Below are positions 1 to 13,669 of a stretch of 64,000 nucleotides of DNA, piece after piece; position 1 is the stretch's first letter; each line of letters starts with the position of its first letter. The position numbers and the translations under genes were made by a program. Origin of the DNA: Glandiceps talaboti (taxonomy: Eukaryota > Hemichordata > Enteropneusta > Spengelidae); assembly GCF_964340395.1 (NCBI RefSeq), contig NC_135570.1:9701322-9765321 (forward strand). The letters are read 5' to 3'. The notes beneath the pieces are model-generated. The model was not told the origin of the DNA. It was given only the letters and a program-made list of their open reading frames with translations, and did not search any database.

Positions 1-1630
1 GAATATACAGTGAACTAGAAATATAGGTACACGTCTCTATCAAACATATGTTTGATGAAGTCACCCGTTTCCTTGAACTATTCACCCATGATGCAATCAG
101 TCACAATCGCCCCCTAGATAATTCTTGTACAAAGTATATGTGGTTGCAATATTGATTATATATATGATATACTAGTATCTTCACCAGGGTTTCAACCACA
201 CGTAGTCAAGTCACAAAATGACGGCTACCTGTAATCTGAGTTACAGACCGGTATAAGACAGCATGGGTAACCAGGGAAAGACTCGTATGTATGTCATATG
301 TCAGTGTGGTGTTGGCCCACGGATAAAGAAACTTCGGAAATCAACACAGTGGATATGAGTATCATTGTCTAATAACTTAAGGCACTGTGAACTTCCACAA
401 TCTCGGCAGAAAATCAAAATGGGGGTGATGCAAATAAAATTGAAGTGTGGAAAACCACATCAAAGAAATTATTGACCTAAATCCAAGCATGGTATTTTAA
501 CATAGAAAAGTACAGCACTGCTCCACGCTTCAGCAAGTAAGTCACTTGGTGACGTCATGAATCATAAGAACGGACATGCAAAGTCTATCATCACAAGACT
601 CCTCTACACTACTGGAGGAAAGTTGAACCAACAACCTGCCATCAACTGTCGTAGGATCTTCAATCATATAACAAAACCTGTCCAATAATTACATGTAAAA
701 ACTACCAAAAAGACCAAAGACATACGCTTTCTATATATATATTTTAAGTAGATGGATATTGCTATTCAACTTGACATAGTTGTAAACATGACGACATCAC
801 AAATACACCCCTATAGGCTCAGAGTACTAAGATTTAGGGTGCACTTTATATTGTCGTAGAAATACTGGCATGTATACAGCACCATAAAAGCACAGACCTC
901 TTTCAGCGGAAGAAATATGCTCTGGTTCAACGTTACACTTTATCGCTCAAAGTATAGTTCACACATTGCCAGGTAAAACCATTTTCCGAAAGAAACTAGC
1001 ATGAAATGTCTTGAGATAAAGATGTGACCAGTCGGTGTCTTGGGGCAATGTCGCTAATCAAATCATTGTGGTAATTACCACGAAGTATTAACTTTGGCTA
1101 TTTAGACACGTGGTCATTTTAAATCATGACGTAATTGTTTTCAAAGTTGTCGAATCCCGAAATAGTAAGCCATTCATAACAACGTCAAACTATTTAGGAA
1201 TGCTATCGGAATCAGTATGTGAAATTGGCAGCCATACATCAAAATTATCTCCGACTGTCGTCAAAGTTCAGTGCTTTCTGCTAATTGTGGGTCGTTTGAT
1301 AGTTATATCACGTCACTATATTATGAATCATCTCTTCCGCAGAGGAATACTTGTGTCTGACTTCAAATGAGTGATGGTTTTTCTGATAAGGAAAAATTAC
1401 CACTTGTAAAATAATTAAATTCTCATTACTATAAAGAACATGGTCATTATATGTTATACATCGATTTCACTTTAACCATACTGTTTACGTTCTGCTTTTT
1501 ATTAAGATTGCTATCTATAAAGAAGTCACATTGTCAAAACATTATATAGCGACAATAGACATATATGTGCTCACGATTTGGAAGTGTAATCATTGACACA
1601 CACATGCGCCCCTCCCCCACACACATGCAT

Positions 1631-1964
1631 GCACATACATACATACATACATACATACATACATAGATAGATACATACATACATACATCCATCCATCCAT
1701 CCATCCATCCATCCATCCATCCATCCATCCATCCATACATACATACATACATACATACATACATACATACATACATACATACATACATACATACATGCAT
1801 GCATACATACATGCATGCATGCATGCATGCATGCATGCATGCATGCATGCATGCATGCATGCATGCATACATACATACATACATACATACATACATACAT
1901 ACATACATACATACATACATACATACATACATACATACATACATACATACATACATACATACAT
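1631..1964. repeat. Tetranucleotide microsatellite (CATA/CATC/CATG)n
   Basis: About 330 bp of uninterrupted tetranucleotide repeats with blocks of different phase variants: CATA, then CATC at about 1686-1735, CATA, CATG at about 1797-1868, then CATA. Long open frames across it encode only low-complexity residue cycles. Confidence 0.95.
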
Positions 1965-2384
1965 AAAAACGTGTCACCTTCAATTTTCTAAATTTAGATA
2001 ATGACTCATTTGTTATGAATAATATTAAAACGTGTACTGGTTTTCAACGAAAAATTACATTGTTAATGACGGTTTGTGCCATTGACTATAAAACTCTGAG
2101 TTACATAATGTGACGTCAAAATTTTCATATCCGGTATACGTATGTACTGAACAAGGCATGACATAGGTTTAAAATTGTAACAAAAACCACGCTATATTTT
2201 ACTACTCATTTATTGATGATAAGAAGGTGAAATGTCTCCTATACAAATGAATTAAAATGTGACGTCATCTAAATAGTAGATTTTAAGTAGTTAGAGTTAG
2301 CATAATAGAGATAAAATTATTAGAAACTTTGTAAATTGATATATGTCTCATAATATCATTTATTTTGATATGCATTACTTATAA

Positions 2385-2662
2385 TATATTATAACATAAT
2401 ATAATATAATATAATATAATGTAATTTCATGTAATACAATACTGTGCAATGCAATACATTATAATATAAGGTAATGTAATGTAATATATTATATTATATT
2501 ATATTATATTATATTATATTGATATTTGTATGTTATGTTGTGTTATGTTATGTTGTGTTATGTTATGTTATGTTATGTTATGTTATGTTATGTTATGTTA
2601 TGTTATGTTATGTTATGTTATGTTATATTATATTATATTATATTATATTATATTATATTATA
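2385..2662. repeat. Pentanucleotide repeats (ATAAT, GTTAT, ATTAT)n
   Basis: Degenerate ATAAT-like repeats pass into a clean (TTATG)n block at about 2530-2622 and then (TTATA)n. Blocks of related 5-mers lie side by side, as expected from replication slippage with periodic point substitution. Confidence 0.9.
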
Positions 2663-2768
2663 TATGAATAATATAATATAGACCCACAAATTATAATATT
2701 TCTGTTTGGTGATAAAATGGTTGTTATTGAATGAAGATAAAATGGCAGTACAATCAATCTAAGAAATG

Positions 2769-2770
2769 GT

Positions 2771-2825
<55 letters not shown>

Positions 2826-2826
2826 G
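2769..2826. repeat. (AAC)n trinucleotide repeat
   Basis: About 19 perfect AAC units. No coding context. Confidence 0.95.
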
Positions 2827-3881
2827 TATATTATTATGTATACTCAAAATATAGTCACAGTAGTGGTGATATGCCAAGCCTAATGGACTTGTCAACCTTT
2901 CAAATACGTACGTTTTTACAATGTATTAAATTCAATGAAGGTGTAGGTAGTCTATACAATTACAATTTGAGATCACAAAGAGAGCTGTGAATGTAACAGT
3001 AATTGTTTTAATAACCCGCACTTTTAATTGATTTTATAAATAGTGTGAAGTATATTAAGTGGGTAGGGGTGCAACCATGATGCATTTCGACAAGCACGTA
3101 GATGACACATTTATTAAGGGATGCATGTATGACGCAGGGGTATTAACTTGTACGGTGTGTCGGTGAATATATAGATGGATGGTAGCAAATATGTTTTTGT
3201 GTGGGGGAGGGGGTGGGGGATATTCGTAGGTTGGGTGGACGTAGGTAATACGTTAGCGTGAGATAACAAATAAATTATGTCCCATGTCAATTTCCAGTAA
3301 CATAATTTGAGACTTGTATCGACGTTATATTTTTAAAATGATGATGAAATGAGAAATGTTAATTCAAATGTCGGAAATAATTGCATAAAAACAGTTCCCT
3401 TGATACATTCATGTTCTTCTACGAGACTCTATGAGACTAATAATTCAATGGATTATAGTCCACTAAACGTAGTCGATGGAGAGACGATGACGCAGGTGGC
3501 AATTAAAAACGAATACGACGTTATTAACACTGACAAGATGCATCATAAAAAATACATTTCAAATAGTATATGGGAAGGTAAAACACCTTTCCATCACTGT
3601 GGTAGTCAATGCTCATGAGATAAACACTAGCTGGGACATCGCCTTGATCTTATGCACATACATATCTTATATATAAAGTATTCACTGTTTGTTGTTAGGG
3701 TTGCAAAAACCTACCATTTCATTTGTGTATAAACCACAGCTAGGATCTAGGTTGAAGCCCAAACCACTATATTTTCTAGAGCGATCTAAGGTTATACCAA
3801 TATACCTTTACTATGCCACTCCCTTGGTAGCTGTATGCCACGATGTGTGTTAGGAATTATGATTCAGAAAGGTGTTTCAAA

Positions 3882-4407
3882 TTATATTATATTATATTAT
3901 ATTACGTTATATTATATTATATTATATTATATTATATTATATTATATTATATTATATTATATTATATTACGTTATATTATATTATATTATATTATATTAT
4001 ATTATATTATATTATATTATATTATATTATATTATATTATGTTATATTATATTATATTATATTACAATATATTACGTTATATTATATTATATTATATTAT
4101 ATTACGTTATATTATATTATATTATATTACGTTATATTATATTATATTATATTATATTATATTATATTATATTATATTATATTATATTACGTTATATTAT
4201 ATTATATTATATTATATTACGTTATATTATATTATATCATATTATATTATATTATATTATATTATATTATATTATATTATATTATACTATATTATATTAT
4301 ATTATATTATATTATATTATATTATACTATATTATATTATATTATATTATATTATATTTCATTTCATTTCATTTTTATTTCATGTCATGTCATGTCATTT
4401 CATTTCA
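3882..4407. repeat. (ATTAT)n pentanucleotide array
   Basis: Roughly 475 bp of ATTAT units with sporadic ATTAC(G) variants, followed by a short ATTTC and CATGT pentamer tail to about 4407. The three open frames crossing it are artefacts of a 5-bp period lacking stop codons. Confidence 0.95.
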
Positions 4408-4716
4408 CAATACTATTCTATTTTTAGTATTGTATAACCAGCTCATATTCATTTGCATTTATTCTTTATAGGTCGGATTTGCCTTTTGGTGAAAAATATA
4501 CGACTGCATATAAAGCTAATGTTTTATTTTCGTCATTAAAGGCTTAATATTACATAAATATCTCCAAAGTTGATGGTTTGAACATAAGCATCCACCTGCT
4601 GGGGCAAAAACATTATAGAGAAATATCTAGTATGAATTATGTGTATGATATTATGCCCCTTGGTCATTGCAAGCTTCACTGTTGTAAACACGTTCTGTCG
4701 CTTTTTTTTTTTACAG

Positions 4717-7700
4717 AGAAAGCTGCGACACACCGTTGTCGAGTGTCAGCGCCAGTAGCTCTTTCTTGTACGACACCCCGCAAATGGAGACCGGTATTCC
4801 GAACTTGAACGAACGAACCAACGACAAGACTACCCTTCGGGAGAAGGTAGCGGCACAACGAAGGGATTTTGAGAAAGCCCAAGAATTGAAAATTGAGGTG
4901 AGACAAATTCGGTTTTGTTATTTTATACGATCATATACACGTCAGTTTTAGATAGTAAGTTGTCAAAAATGTAATGTTTGCTAGTGGAGATATAGTCCTG
5001 CTTGCAGATGGTGCACGGGAGAAGGGCGGGACAATTGTCAGAATCGAGTCCTCCGTCTGCAAGCAGGAGATGTGGAGATACACAGTGAGAGAGAAAGAAG
5101 TTGGCCTTCGGTTGACCTTTTGAAATCCACTAGTAGAATATTGACTAAGGAGATTTCTTAACACCGCTATGGTGTGCTCATTGGTCCCAGGGTATCACGC
5201 TACGAAAAGTGAAAAAAGTGGGGTGACCAAAAGGTGATAAATTGCACTCTGAGAATATTTTAAAGACTCCGGAGAAGAACGAGAACGTAAACAGAATGAT
5301 GAAAGAATGGAATGACTAACACTCTTGTACTCTTCTGGTAAGACGAATGCATGGGATATACAACTCGTTTCATTATCCATTCACTGTGGACCGTTTAGCA
5401 TTATCTCTACACAATTCAGCTCTGTTTAATAGGGGCAAGGTACCTTTTACTTTGCAATCACATCGCGTTGTCGAATACTGCATGTCAAAGGTCAACCCCG
5501 TTCACACTGTGTAGAGCAAATAGAGAAGTTTCAGTAATTCTCATTTTACATTGTAAATGTTTAAACTAAAACTCAGGTTTGTGATCTTCTCTTTCCTGTC
5601 GATATGAAGTCGAAACATAAACTGTGTTTGATATTTGAAAGTACGTTTGTGTGTAACATTAAGCGATCATTGTTGCGTCGTTTTAAGCCGAGTGAACGCC
5701 CAATATTCGACAGTGAAGAGAACAAAACCTGGTTAAATCTGCATACACTACAAATCAATTATGATGATTTGGAGAAATAACATACAGTCGTCAAAATTAA
5801 AGTAATAAATTAATTTGATAAAACGCACTGAGATGCCAAACAATGTCATCATTCCAGCATTCATACCATTGACCAATTGCAATATTGCAATATACCAATG
5901 GTATGCCAATAATTCTGTGAAAGTAACTGCACAGTGTCAATGAAAAGTTTATATCATAACACAGTAAAATCAGTGAACAACCAGATTGCCTTAAAGCTGC
6001 ACTAGCTGCAAACTTGAACATTTTTGAAACTGTTTTCTTACATATAATTATTTAATATCGTCTTCCCTGAGTACAGTAGTTAATCACCTTTGGGTAAACA
6101 TATTTATGTAGCAGTACATATAGTATGGTGCAATATATCCAATCAAATTGATTTTTGGGACCGCACTCAAAAATCACCGCCTTCAACGGTGGTCATGATT
6201 TCAACCTGTCTCTGTACTGTTTATGGATAATATCGACCACTGATCAACATGTACAATGTCTAATTATTTCTATTTTAACAATTTTCAGTGAATTTATTGT
6301 GGTTGTCTGATCAAAAAATTATACTCCAGTTACCACTAGTGCAGTTTTAACATGGTGACAGATTCAAAACCGAGCGTTTGCTCAAGATTTATACTTGTCA
6401 CTACACTACGGACAATATTCACCGCTAACTGACAAATGTAATGCCTGTAATAATGTAATGTAATGTAATGTAATGTAATGTAATGTAATGTAATGTAATG
6501 TAATGTAATGTAATATAATGTAATATAATGTAATGTAATATAATATAATATAATATAATATAATATAATATAATATAATGTAATGTAATGTAATGTAATG
6601 TAATGTAATGTAATGTAATGTAATGTAATGTAATGTAATATAATATAATATAATATAATATAATATAATATAATATAAGTAATTGACTAAGTTTTAGTGA
6701 ATGTATATTTGGTTACCTTACGAAGAAATATCCCAGTTGCAGCATTTTAAAGCTTTATACAAAAATGTTTCTTCAAGAAATTAACTTTTTTTTAATGGTT
6801 GTTGTCAAGAAGAAATTCAGATATGCCAAAAAGTTCCAAAAACAAATAATTTTGATATCCAATTTTGACCAGATTGTTCCCAAATCCCCATCGTTCTCTT
6901 CAATCGTATCCTAATTCTTAACTTGCGATCATTTTCAGGATGATTTAGACCTCGTCTTCCAGTTTCTCAAAAACAGAGTTGGTCGAAATTGGCGGGAATT
7001 TCTACGGAGGCTTGGCGCCAATGAAGAAGAGATACGTAATCTGTGGCTTATTCACTTCAACGTACGAGGATGGCATGACTGTATCTACCATGGCCTGTTA
7101 CTATGGCGACAACGAGAGCAAAAGAACGCAACACTGAAGAAATTGTTGGATGCTCTTGCTCACATAACGGTTATGAGGGAAGATATTGTCGGTAAGAAAA
7201 TGTAACTTAAGTATAGCTTATAATTGTCGTCATCACGTGAATTTACTATTAGGAGAATGGCCTTCTGTATACAACTCAATCCCGCAAGCCAGAACACTTA
7301 TTTCTGCTAAAAAAACCGAAATATCCCGGTACGTTCTGGACGGTGTCGTAAAAGAGGCATGTGGTTTATACAATTTACGACGTTACGTACAACTATATCT
7401 TACTTTGTCTTTGGTTATCAAAGAGGAAAAAACATCGAAGAACTGAATCAATTTGAGCGCCAAAACAAAATAAATGGCGAGATTTTTTGGTCACTTGTTT
7501 AAACAACGTATACAAAAATTGACATGGCAGGGATTTGCTGATAAATGAGAAGGAACTAAGAAATAAATGAACCAAAAACTGGGCAATTGTTAAACAGGAG
7601 GTTGAGATGACGTAATCACTTTCATAATAGTGACACTTTCATGATATAGGTATGTTACGTAATGTAGCATATTCACCAACTTTGAGATTTACGTAATTTG

Positions 7701-10700
7701 GTTTACTTGTAGCTTTGTTGACAGAATTGCCCACCTTTATTTATCTTGAAACGAAGTTGGTGATTAGTTGATAGTGTTCAAGGTTGTCGAATGAATGCTT
7801 TCAAAGAGACAGGATGCCAAAAGTGGATCTACCGCCACAAAACTTCCCCCTGTACTGTCTAATGCGATCAAGTCTCTTTTGGTTATTGCCTCCATTTGAT
7901 TGCCAATTTACGTGAAAGTAACAAAAGTTGTACTTTACGTCTGCTGTTTTTTCACCTTGTTTTTGTATCGAGTTACATAGCAGGTTTTATACCACAATTG
8001 AAAACTTTTCTATAGTGTTCTATGGTCTAGGTAATCACCAGAGAATTGGTAAGATTACCAGACTCATATAAATTGAGAAGACAAAGAACAGAAACAGTAG
8101 GCGTAAATTGAGGTAAATGAATTGTAGATTTTTTTCTCTGTCGAAGAATAAAGGCTGATGAAAACCATTGTTCTAAAACTCCTATCTATATTTCGACCAT
8201 TGAGATACCCTCTCCTTTTGTTTCATTCCAGACGAACTAAAGCGCTATTGGGAAGATCTTCAAACCTGCAAACAGCAGTTAACACCGCCATCTACACCTC
8301 CAAGTAGGCGAACAAGTACCCCGGTTGACCTTCACACAATGATGAGTCTGCGCCACCAAGACCTCTTGAAAGAACGAGAAAAAATGCTAGCGCTCCTGGA
8401 AGGTGGGCGGGTCCTCAGGAGACAGAAAGGAAAAGCAAAGCGTGATTTTTTCAGTATGATTGGTTCCGACGCGTCGGCATTCTCACGGGTTGACAACAAT
8501 GACAGTAATGAGTATGAAGGTTTTGAAAGACGTGGAAACGTCTCCTCGGAATACCAAGAAGCAAGAAAAACACCCAAGGATGCCCGGAAAACTAAATCAG
8601 AATCTTGGCCAAAACAAAAGTTAGTCGCCGATTGGGTAACTGTTGATACTTATTTGACGAGAACACAAGAAGTTCTTGACCAAATTGATAAATATGAACA
8701 TAGCGAACCAGTGTATACTGAGAAAGCCAATGCTGAATCGCCGCTACGGGAGTCTGCAAATGCAAGACCCGGTCTTCCAAACCCCGTTGTACCCCAAATT
8801 GTATTTACGACTAACAGTGCGCCACCAGTGTCTGACACGGTAAAGGAACAGCATGAGAATCCCCAGAAATCGTGTTTGGAAAACGGCGTTAAAATTGACC
8901 AGACTACACCACTTTCAAAATCTATTGATAAAGGAAATTGTAAATCAAGTGGATTCTATGAAACGAATGGAGGTGTTACAACAGGAGGGGATTCAACTCC
9001 TCCAAACTCTGTTTTCTCAAGTTCACACTTTTCTCCTGACGATGGGTATTTTACCTTTCCGTCTTCGAAAGAAACAACAGACAGTCCAGCCAGCTTGCCA
9101 GTTCGGAAGGGCTTCCAGCCAATCAATCAAAACGCAAATGACTCCATCGATGATGCTTCATTTTACACTGCTAGTAGTACGTCACCTGTAAATGTACAAA
9201 CGTCACCAAATCTCGACTCTCGTGATGCTGATCATGGTAATGGTGCTCGAAAACCATGTACCAAGTTAGAGGTCCCACCTCAGGCCTCAAATCGATGGAG
9301 CCAGTCTTCCACAAGTTATAGTGGGAACAACGAAGACTTGCAATGGGAAGATTTCCATAATCCAAGTTTGAGGGGCTACAGACTAAGTCGTGGAATTCTG
9401 ACACCTAAGGCAACAGACGAGTCTACCACGTCACATACAAACTCAGAACGAGGCACAACATCGTTAGGCGACAGTATGGAATGGCAACACTTCGAAAATA
9501 CATCATCGTCATACCCTGCTAAAAGTATGAGACATTTTACTCCAATAACAGCAAATACCGGTGTGGAGTCCTCTGGTCGACAGGACACTATTCAGGAAAG
9601 CCCAGAAGGAACACTCGATGCAGACGTACACCCGTTTGAAGAATCAGGCGAATATGTCAGTGCTGATGAACAAGGCGAATACAAGAAAGACAGTGTCCCA
9701 GGTGTTCAATCGAACCGTAATATTGAACCTCAAAAGAACACTCGCAAGGGCTCTCCCTATAACCATTCACCAGATGATCGCGCACTGGATGGAGTTGATA
9801 AAATTAATAGAGCAGTGGAACCTACAACCGCGGCACTGCCTCCAGATCAAGACAAAGTGACAACTGTCACGGATAAACCCAAGCAAGCGAGAAAAAGCAA
9901 ACACGACAAGCCAAAAAGACTAGTTGTAGCAAGTAGTTTACCTAGTGATTTGGCTGACGAACCCATTGATGATTACCAAGACACAGATGGGATGGTAGAG
10001 CAGGAAAAACCACGTCGCAAACGTTACACTAAAAAGAGCCCTTCCAAGAAAAACCAAAAGAAAATCAAATCTCCTGGAAAACCACCGATTGCTCATAAAC
10101 CAGAACATAAAAGTAGAAAGGGCTCCAGTGATAGAAAACCGGAAACTATACAAGATATACCAACTAAAACAAGAGACAAGACACCAAGCAAACCCCCAGA
10201 TAACAAGCCACACGAACCCAAGAGATCCTGCGATACCAGCCCAGAAATCAACCGCTGTATCATGTGTCCACTGCCTACATTCAGAAAATCCCATGTTAAA
10301 CCCACTGAACATAAAGGCTACAAAAAACCCTCATCACCATGGGAACGAAGACGTGATGACAGCTCCGAAGAAGAGATTTCAAAAATATTTGCGAAGGCTG
10401 ACCAAGGTAAACCACAACGGAACAATAAAAAGGGCAGACCACGATCACAATCCAAGGAAGATGTCAAAAAGTTCACTGACTCTTTCCCAAAATTTCTTCG
10501 TTCAAGCAGGGGAAGTTCAGACATGCTAGACGGCAAGCCGGGAGGGGTCTCACCATGGGAACCGAGGAATGGGGGCTCTGAAATATCTGGATCAGGTGCA
10601 CACCTTGTTGCCAGAAGTGCTTCGATGATAAATGGAAGTGTAACGCCATCTTTCGTCGATGAAGTGTTCGAGTCACCATGGATAGAAATGGATGAACTTG

Positions 10701-11125
10701 AGATAGAAAGGCAGAAATTGCTTGATAAAGCAAATACTTTATTTGATGATCTGCGCAAGCGCGGACTTGTGGACGGTAAAAAGAACATGGTAAACGATGA
10801 TGAACGTTTTTTGTTGTTGGTTGGAGATACAGTGAGAAAACTTCTTGAAGAGAATAACCCGAACAAGAAAACCATTTACGCCCTCAAACATCTTAGCGAC
10901 AGCCTTTGCGAAATAAATCTCCACAAGAAGACAAAAAACTCCAAACCGGGTAAAGTGATAACTCGACGACACAGATCTTCCGATGATGAAGTACAGGCAA
11001 ATGTCAGACATACTCTGTACGGAAACTACACCTTGAAATTCGAGATGAAGAAAGCAAAGAAAACAGAGAAAAGCACCACCAAATCACAAAAGAAGTCAGG
11101 GGCAGGAAAATCAGCCAAAGTGTGA
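4717..11125 (+). CDS. Death-domain protein with long disordered tail
   Basis: Three exons are visible: 4717-4897, 6939-7191 and 8232-11125, joined by GT-AG introns with matching phases 0 and 1. The first in-frame ATG is at 4784, giving 1,086 residues; the exon starts with an acceptor after a T-tract, so an upstream exon or a more N-terminal start is possible. Residues about 39-122 (exon 2) read as a death domain: VGRNWREFLRRLG, then a GW..C helix region, then ATLKKLLDAL. Such domains assemble apoptotic and NF-kB adaptor complexes by homotypic contact. The rest, mostly one 2.9 kb exon, is Ser/Pro/Lys-rich and probably disordered, with two WxxF motifs (W494, W540), three SPW motifs (about residues 824, 896, 937) and a charged, helical-looking C-terminal region at about 940-1020. 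No protease, kinase or TIR domain is seen. The partner and pathway are not identifiable. Confidence 0.85.
5991..6350 (+). mobile_element. MITE-like element, AAAGCTGCACTAG family, copy 1
   Basis: The left end reads TTAAAGCTGCACTAGCTGCA and the right end carries the imperfect inverse, CACTAGTGCAGTTTTAA. The interior matches the reverse complement of 53147-53470 over many blocks, including a shared TGGTGCAATATAT stretch near the middle. No coding capacity is seen, so it is probably a non-autonomous DNA element. Confidence 0.65.
6452..6675. repeat. (TAATG)n/(TAATA)n pentanucleotide array
   Basis: About 220 bp of alternating TAATG and TAATA blocks inside intron 1 of the death-domain gene. Confidence 0.95.
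7192..8231 (+). other. Intron 2 of the death-domain gene
   Basis: A 1.04 kb phase-1 intron, donor GTAAGA at 7192, acceptor TTTCATTCCAG ending at 8231. I see no further exon or repeat structure in it. Confidence 0.8.
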
Positions 11126-11253
11126 AATGTTTGAAATACGGTTGATACCCAAGGCTTGTAGAGTATGGATGTCGTCAATCAATCAGTGAAAATCATACTA
11201 GTATATGCCACAACTGAAAATGCACTCATCTGTGTGTTCCAATCAGATTTTAA

Positions 11254-11259
11254 AATAAA
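11254..11259 (+). terminator. AATAAA polyadenylation signal, death-domain gene
   Basis: First canonical AATAAA about 130 bp after the stop codon at 11123-11125. More AATAAA copies follow (for example near 11405), so alternative ends are possible. Confidence 0.5.
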
Positions 11260-11775
11260 ATTTTCCGATTAAAAAGATTCATAGGGAAGAGTAAAGCGAA
11301 CCATGTTATCAGATCTATTGTCTACACCGAAGAAGGACAAGTTATTTTTCAAAATAATATAATTTCTGTATCTAAAAACCAAGTTCAAGAAGTGAACGAG
11401 TTTTAATAAATTAAACGTTTCCAAAAAGCACGAGACATACACAGGACATTACACTACTTTAAAAAAGTCGATCGATTCGATGAAAGCCATATTTATACCT
11501 TCAAGGTTTTGAATGATTTTGGGTAAAAAATACGCATATTTCAATGACTACTGTTCAATAAAAAATCTCCTGTTGTAAAAATGAAGACATAGCTATTTAG
11601 CATTCTAACCTCAAACAGACTTGAATGTCTGTCACTCCGTCTGTATGTCAAGACTGTGTATTTTCAAAGCATAATCATTTCAAGGTAGATATTCAAGATA
11701 AACTCTACAACCAATGAACTTCAAACAAGCTATCCAGTACTATTTACGTTGCTCAAGAGCAGAATTTACGTGAGG

Positions 11776-11858
11776 CTGTGTAATACAGTCGTTGGCGGCG
11801 CTTCACACTCTCTGCTATCATACCAAAATAAAGCGCCCCCAACGACTATATTTTACAG
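11776..11858. mobile_element. 83 bp inverted-repeat element
   Basis: The left arm begins CTGTGTAATACAGTCGTTGG and the right arm ends with its near-perfect inverse (CCAACGACTATATTTTACAG). The arms are about 28 bp, with a GGCGGCGCTT/AAGCGCCCCC inner part and about 25 bp of loop. Looks like a very small MITE or solo foldback. Confidence 0.65.
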
Positions 11859-12467
11859 TCTAAATATATGCCTTCTTGTATAAATAAATATACCTTGCAC
11901 ATTTATGTTATTATCATGCCTTTATTGTAAAGATGTTTGGGTATAGAAAGTCTTGGCTGCATAATTTGTATATTAGGATATATTATACCACTGTTACTTC
12001 TAGATTCATTTTGTGATTGGAAATTTCTGATAAGTTCACGTTGAAACGAAATAAATTATTAAAATATGTCCATAGTCAATAATCGTATTTAGTCAGGTTG
12101 ATTCACATGTATATTATATCCTTGTTTAGCTGTATTGGATTCCCCCTACTTTTAGGTTTATTAAGTGTACATTAAAGCCCAAATACATGCAACTTAAACT
12201 GTGGTAGTTGTTTTCTATTATTTTTGAACGTTTGAACCATTTCCCGTCACTGTGGCTATTTTCTTACAAAGTAGAACAAGACACCCCCCCCCCCATTTCA
12301 ATGTTATAGTTGTCATGCATAACCTTTCCTGTTGATGTGTCATTTATTCAAAGTTGGTTGAAGATTACCAAAGAGGAGCTAGTATATCAGCTGAATAGTT
12401 TTCTGTATCTGTCTCTGTATCTCCTGTAGCCTTTCATGTGCATGTGATATACAAGACGTACGAACGT

Positions 12468-12502
12468 GAGAGAGCGAGAGAGAGAGCGTGAGAGAGAGAG
12501 CG

Positions 12503-12580
<78 letters not shown>
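12468..12580. repeat. (GA)n and (CAGA)n microsatellite
   Basis: Imperfect GA/GAGCGA repeats run into about ten CAGA units. Low-complexity open frames on the minus strand are artefacts. Confidence 0.95.
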
Positions 12581-12581
<1 letters not shown>

Positions 12582-12859
12582 GACAGGGACAGAAGGGACT
12601 GATGGAGGGAGGGACTGAGTGGAGTGGCGGAGACAGGGGATAGAATCATTGCCAGGTACAGTACATTCTGTACATTTCGAAATTATTTGCTCTTTGATTT
12701 AGTTAATTTTTGAATGTCGTCAGACCTTTAACCACCCCCACCCCACAAGAAAATGCTTTAATATATGGTGTGGCGCTTGTTAATTGATAACAATAATTTC
12801 AAGTCAACGGGACAGCTTTACAACAGTATGTTACCAGGTGACCATGGAATGGTCACGTG

Positions 12860-12933
12860 ACTGGTAGGTGGATCTCGATTACAAGATCGGCGATTTGACA
12901 AACATTTCATACGTACGCGACGAACTAGCTGAG
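12860..12933 (+). other. Possible non-coding first exon of the cadherin gene
   Basis: The sequence ends in GCTGAG followed by a strong donor GTAAGC at 12934, and the next good acceptor downstream (ACTAACAG, ending 13795) is 4 bp before the cadherin ATG. This suggests a 5' UTR exon spliced to 13796. The left limit is arbitrary and the call rests only on splice-site context. Confidence 0.3.
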
Positions 12934-13669
12934 GTAAGCAATTGTCACTGTTCAATTTTTTTAAATCATTATTCAAAACATTTAATTGCTGTTCCGTATG
13001 GACATGTACGTTGTCAAGGTAATATCAAAGAATTGAAACTCGCTGATTGAGCTATTTCCGACACGGTGTAAAATAGACCAGTCTGAGACAGTGAGAGCTA
13101 TGGCGTATACACAACACCACCGTTGTAAATCACAGCTCCTTTTACGGCACCGCTCTGGTTTGCAAACGTACTGATCAGCGAGTGCCGGAGGCACTCACAG
13201 TTCGTGCCTTCAGCAATCTTCGGCAATCGCAGTTCCTATCAGTACGCCGCAGTATTCAGTGCTACGGAGCGAGGCACAAACGACTGTCGACAGTCTAAAT
13301 AAAACACACAAAAACTTACTATAAGAGTGTACTGAATCTGAAATTGTGTATAAAGTAAGGTTTGAAGAAATGACATCACTACAGTAAAGCATCAGTTTAC
13401 TTCCTTGTTTTGTTTTATGAAACCATATTAATGTGTACATGAAATACGTATGTAACGTCTTTGAAAGTTATGTCTGCCTCTGTGACAATAAAGCGTCGAT
13501 TGAAACGTTTCATATACATGGTTGTTGTTGTAATCGTTGGGTATCTGACTTTCAGTCCCAACGTTGAACAATCTTTTTATATTTCCCTTCAATTTCAACG
13601 CAATATTTTTCGAGTTGGTAAATGGGTGTGTTGGCTAATTTGTCACAGTGCGACACTGAGTTATAGAAA

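Larger units (their letters stand above)
1..4716. other. Repeat-rich intergenic stretch, no convincing gene
   Basis: No exon with interlocking splice phases or recognisable protein family is visible on either strand. Short open frames here are either made of simple repeats or lack any motif. The stretch holds a tetranucleotide block near 1.6-1.96 kb, pentanucleotide blocks near 2.4-2.66 and 3.88-4.4 kb and an AAC tract near 2.77 kb. It probably includes upstream or 5' untranslated exon sequence of the death-domain gene, because that gene's first visible exon begins with a splice acceptor at 4716/4717. Confidence 0.6.
4898..6938 (+). other. Intron 1 of the death-domain gene
   Basis: A 2.04 kb intron with donor GTGAGA at 4898 and acceptor ending at 6938. 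It contains an inverted-repeat element (5991-6350) and a pentanucleotide array (6452-6675). No other coding exon is recognisable. Confidence 0.75.

Noticed and set aside
1110-1370. 86-codon open frame on the + strand
   Set aside because: No ATG-supported context or domain; isolated in repeat-rich DNA.
1534-2001. Long open frames cycling Met-Tyr-Val-Cys or Ile-His-Thr-Tyr
   Set aside because: They are translations of a 4-bp-period microsatellite that lacks stops; no start context, splice support or conservation. Same for 17753-18071, 22169-22540, 43085-43900 and 48540-48810.
3349-3618. 89-codon open frame on the + strand
   Set aside because: Mixed composition but no recognisable motif, no splice partner, no promoter context; compatible with chance.
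3835-4471. ~200-codon Ile/Leu/Tyr frames in three phases
   Set aside because: Artefact of the (ATTAT)n array: all three plus frames are open for the same reason.
13080-13270. GC-richer segment with GAGTGCC/GGCACTC palindrome considered as a promoter island or element
   Set aside because: Only a 7 bp stem and one CGTACTGAT/ATCAGTACG pair; position near the cadherin start is suggestive but the evidence is too thin for a feature.
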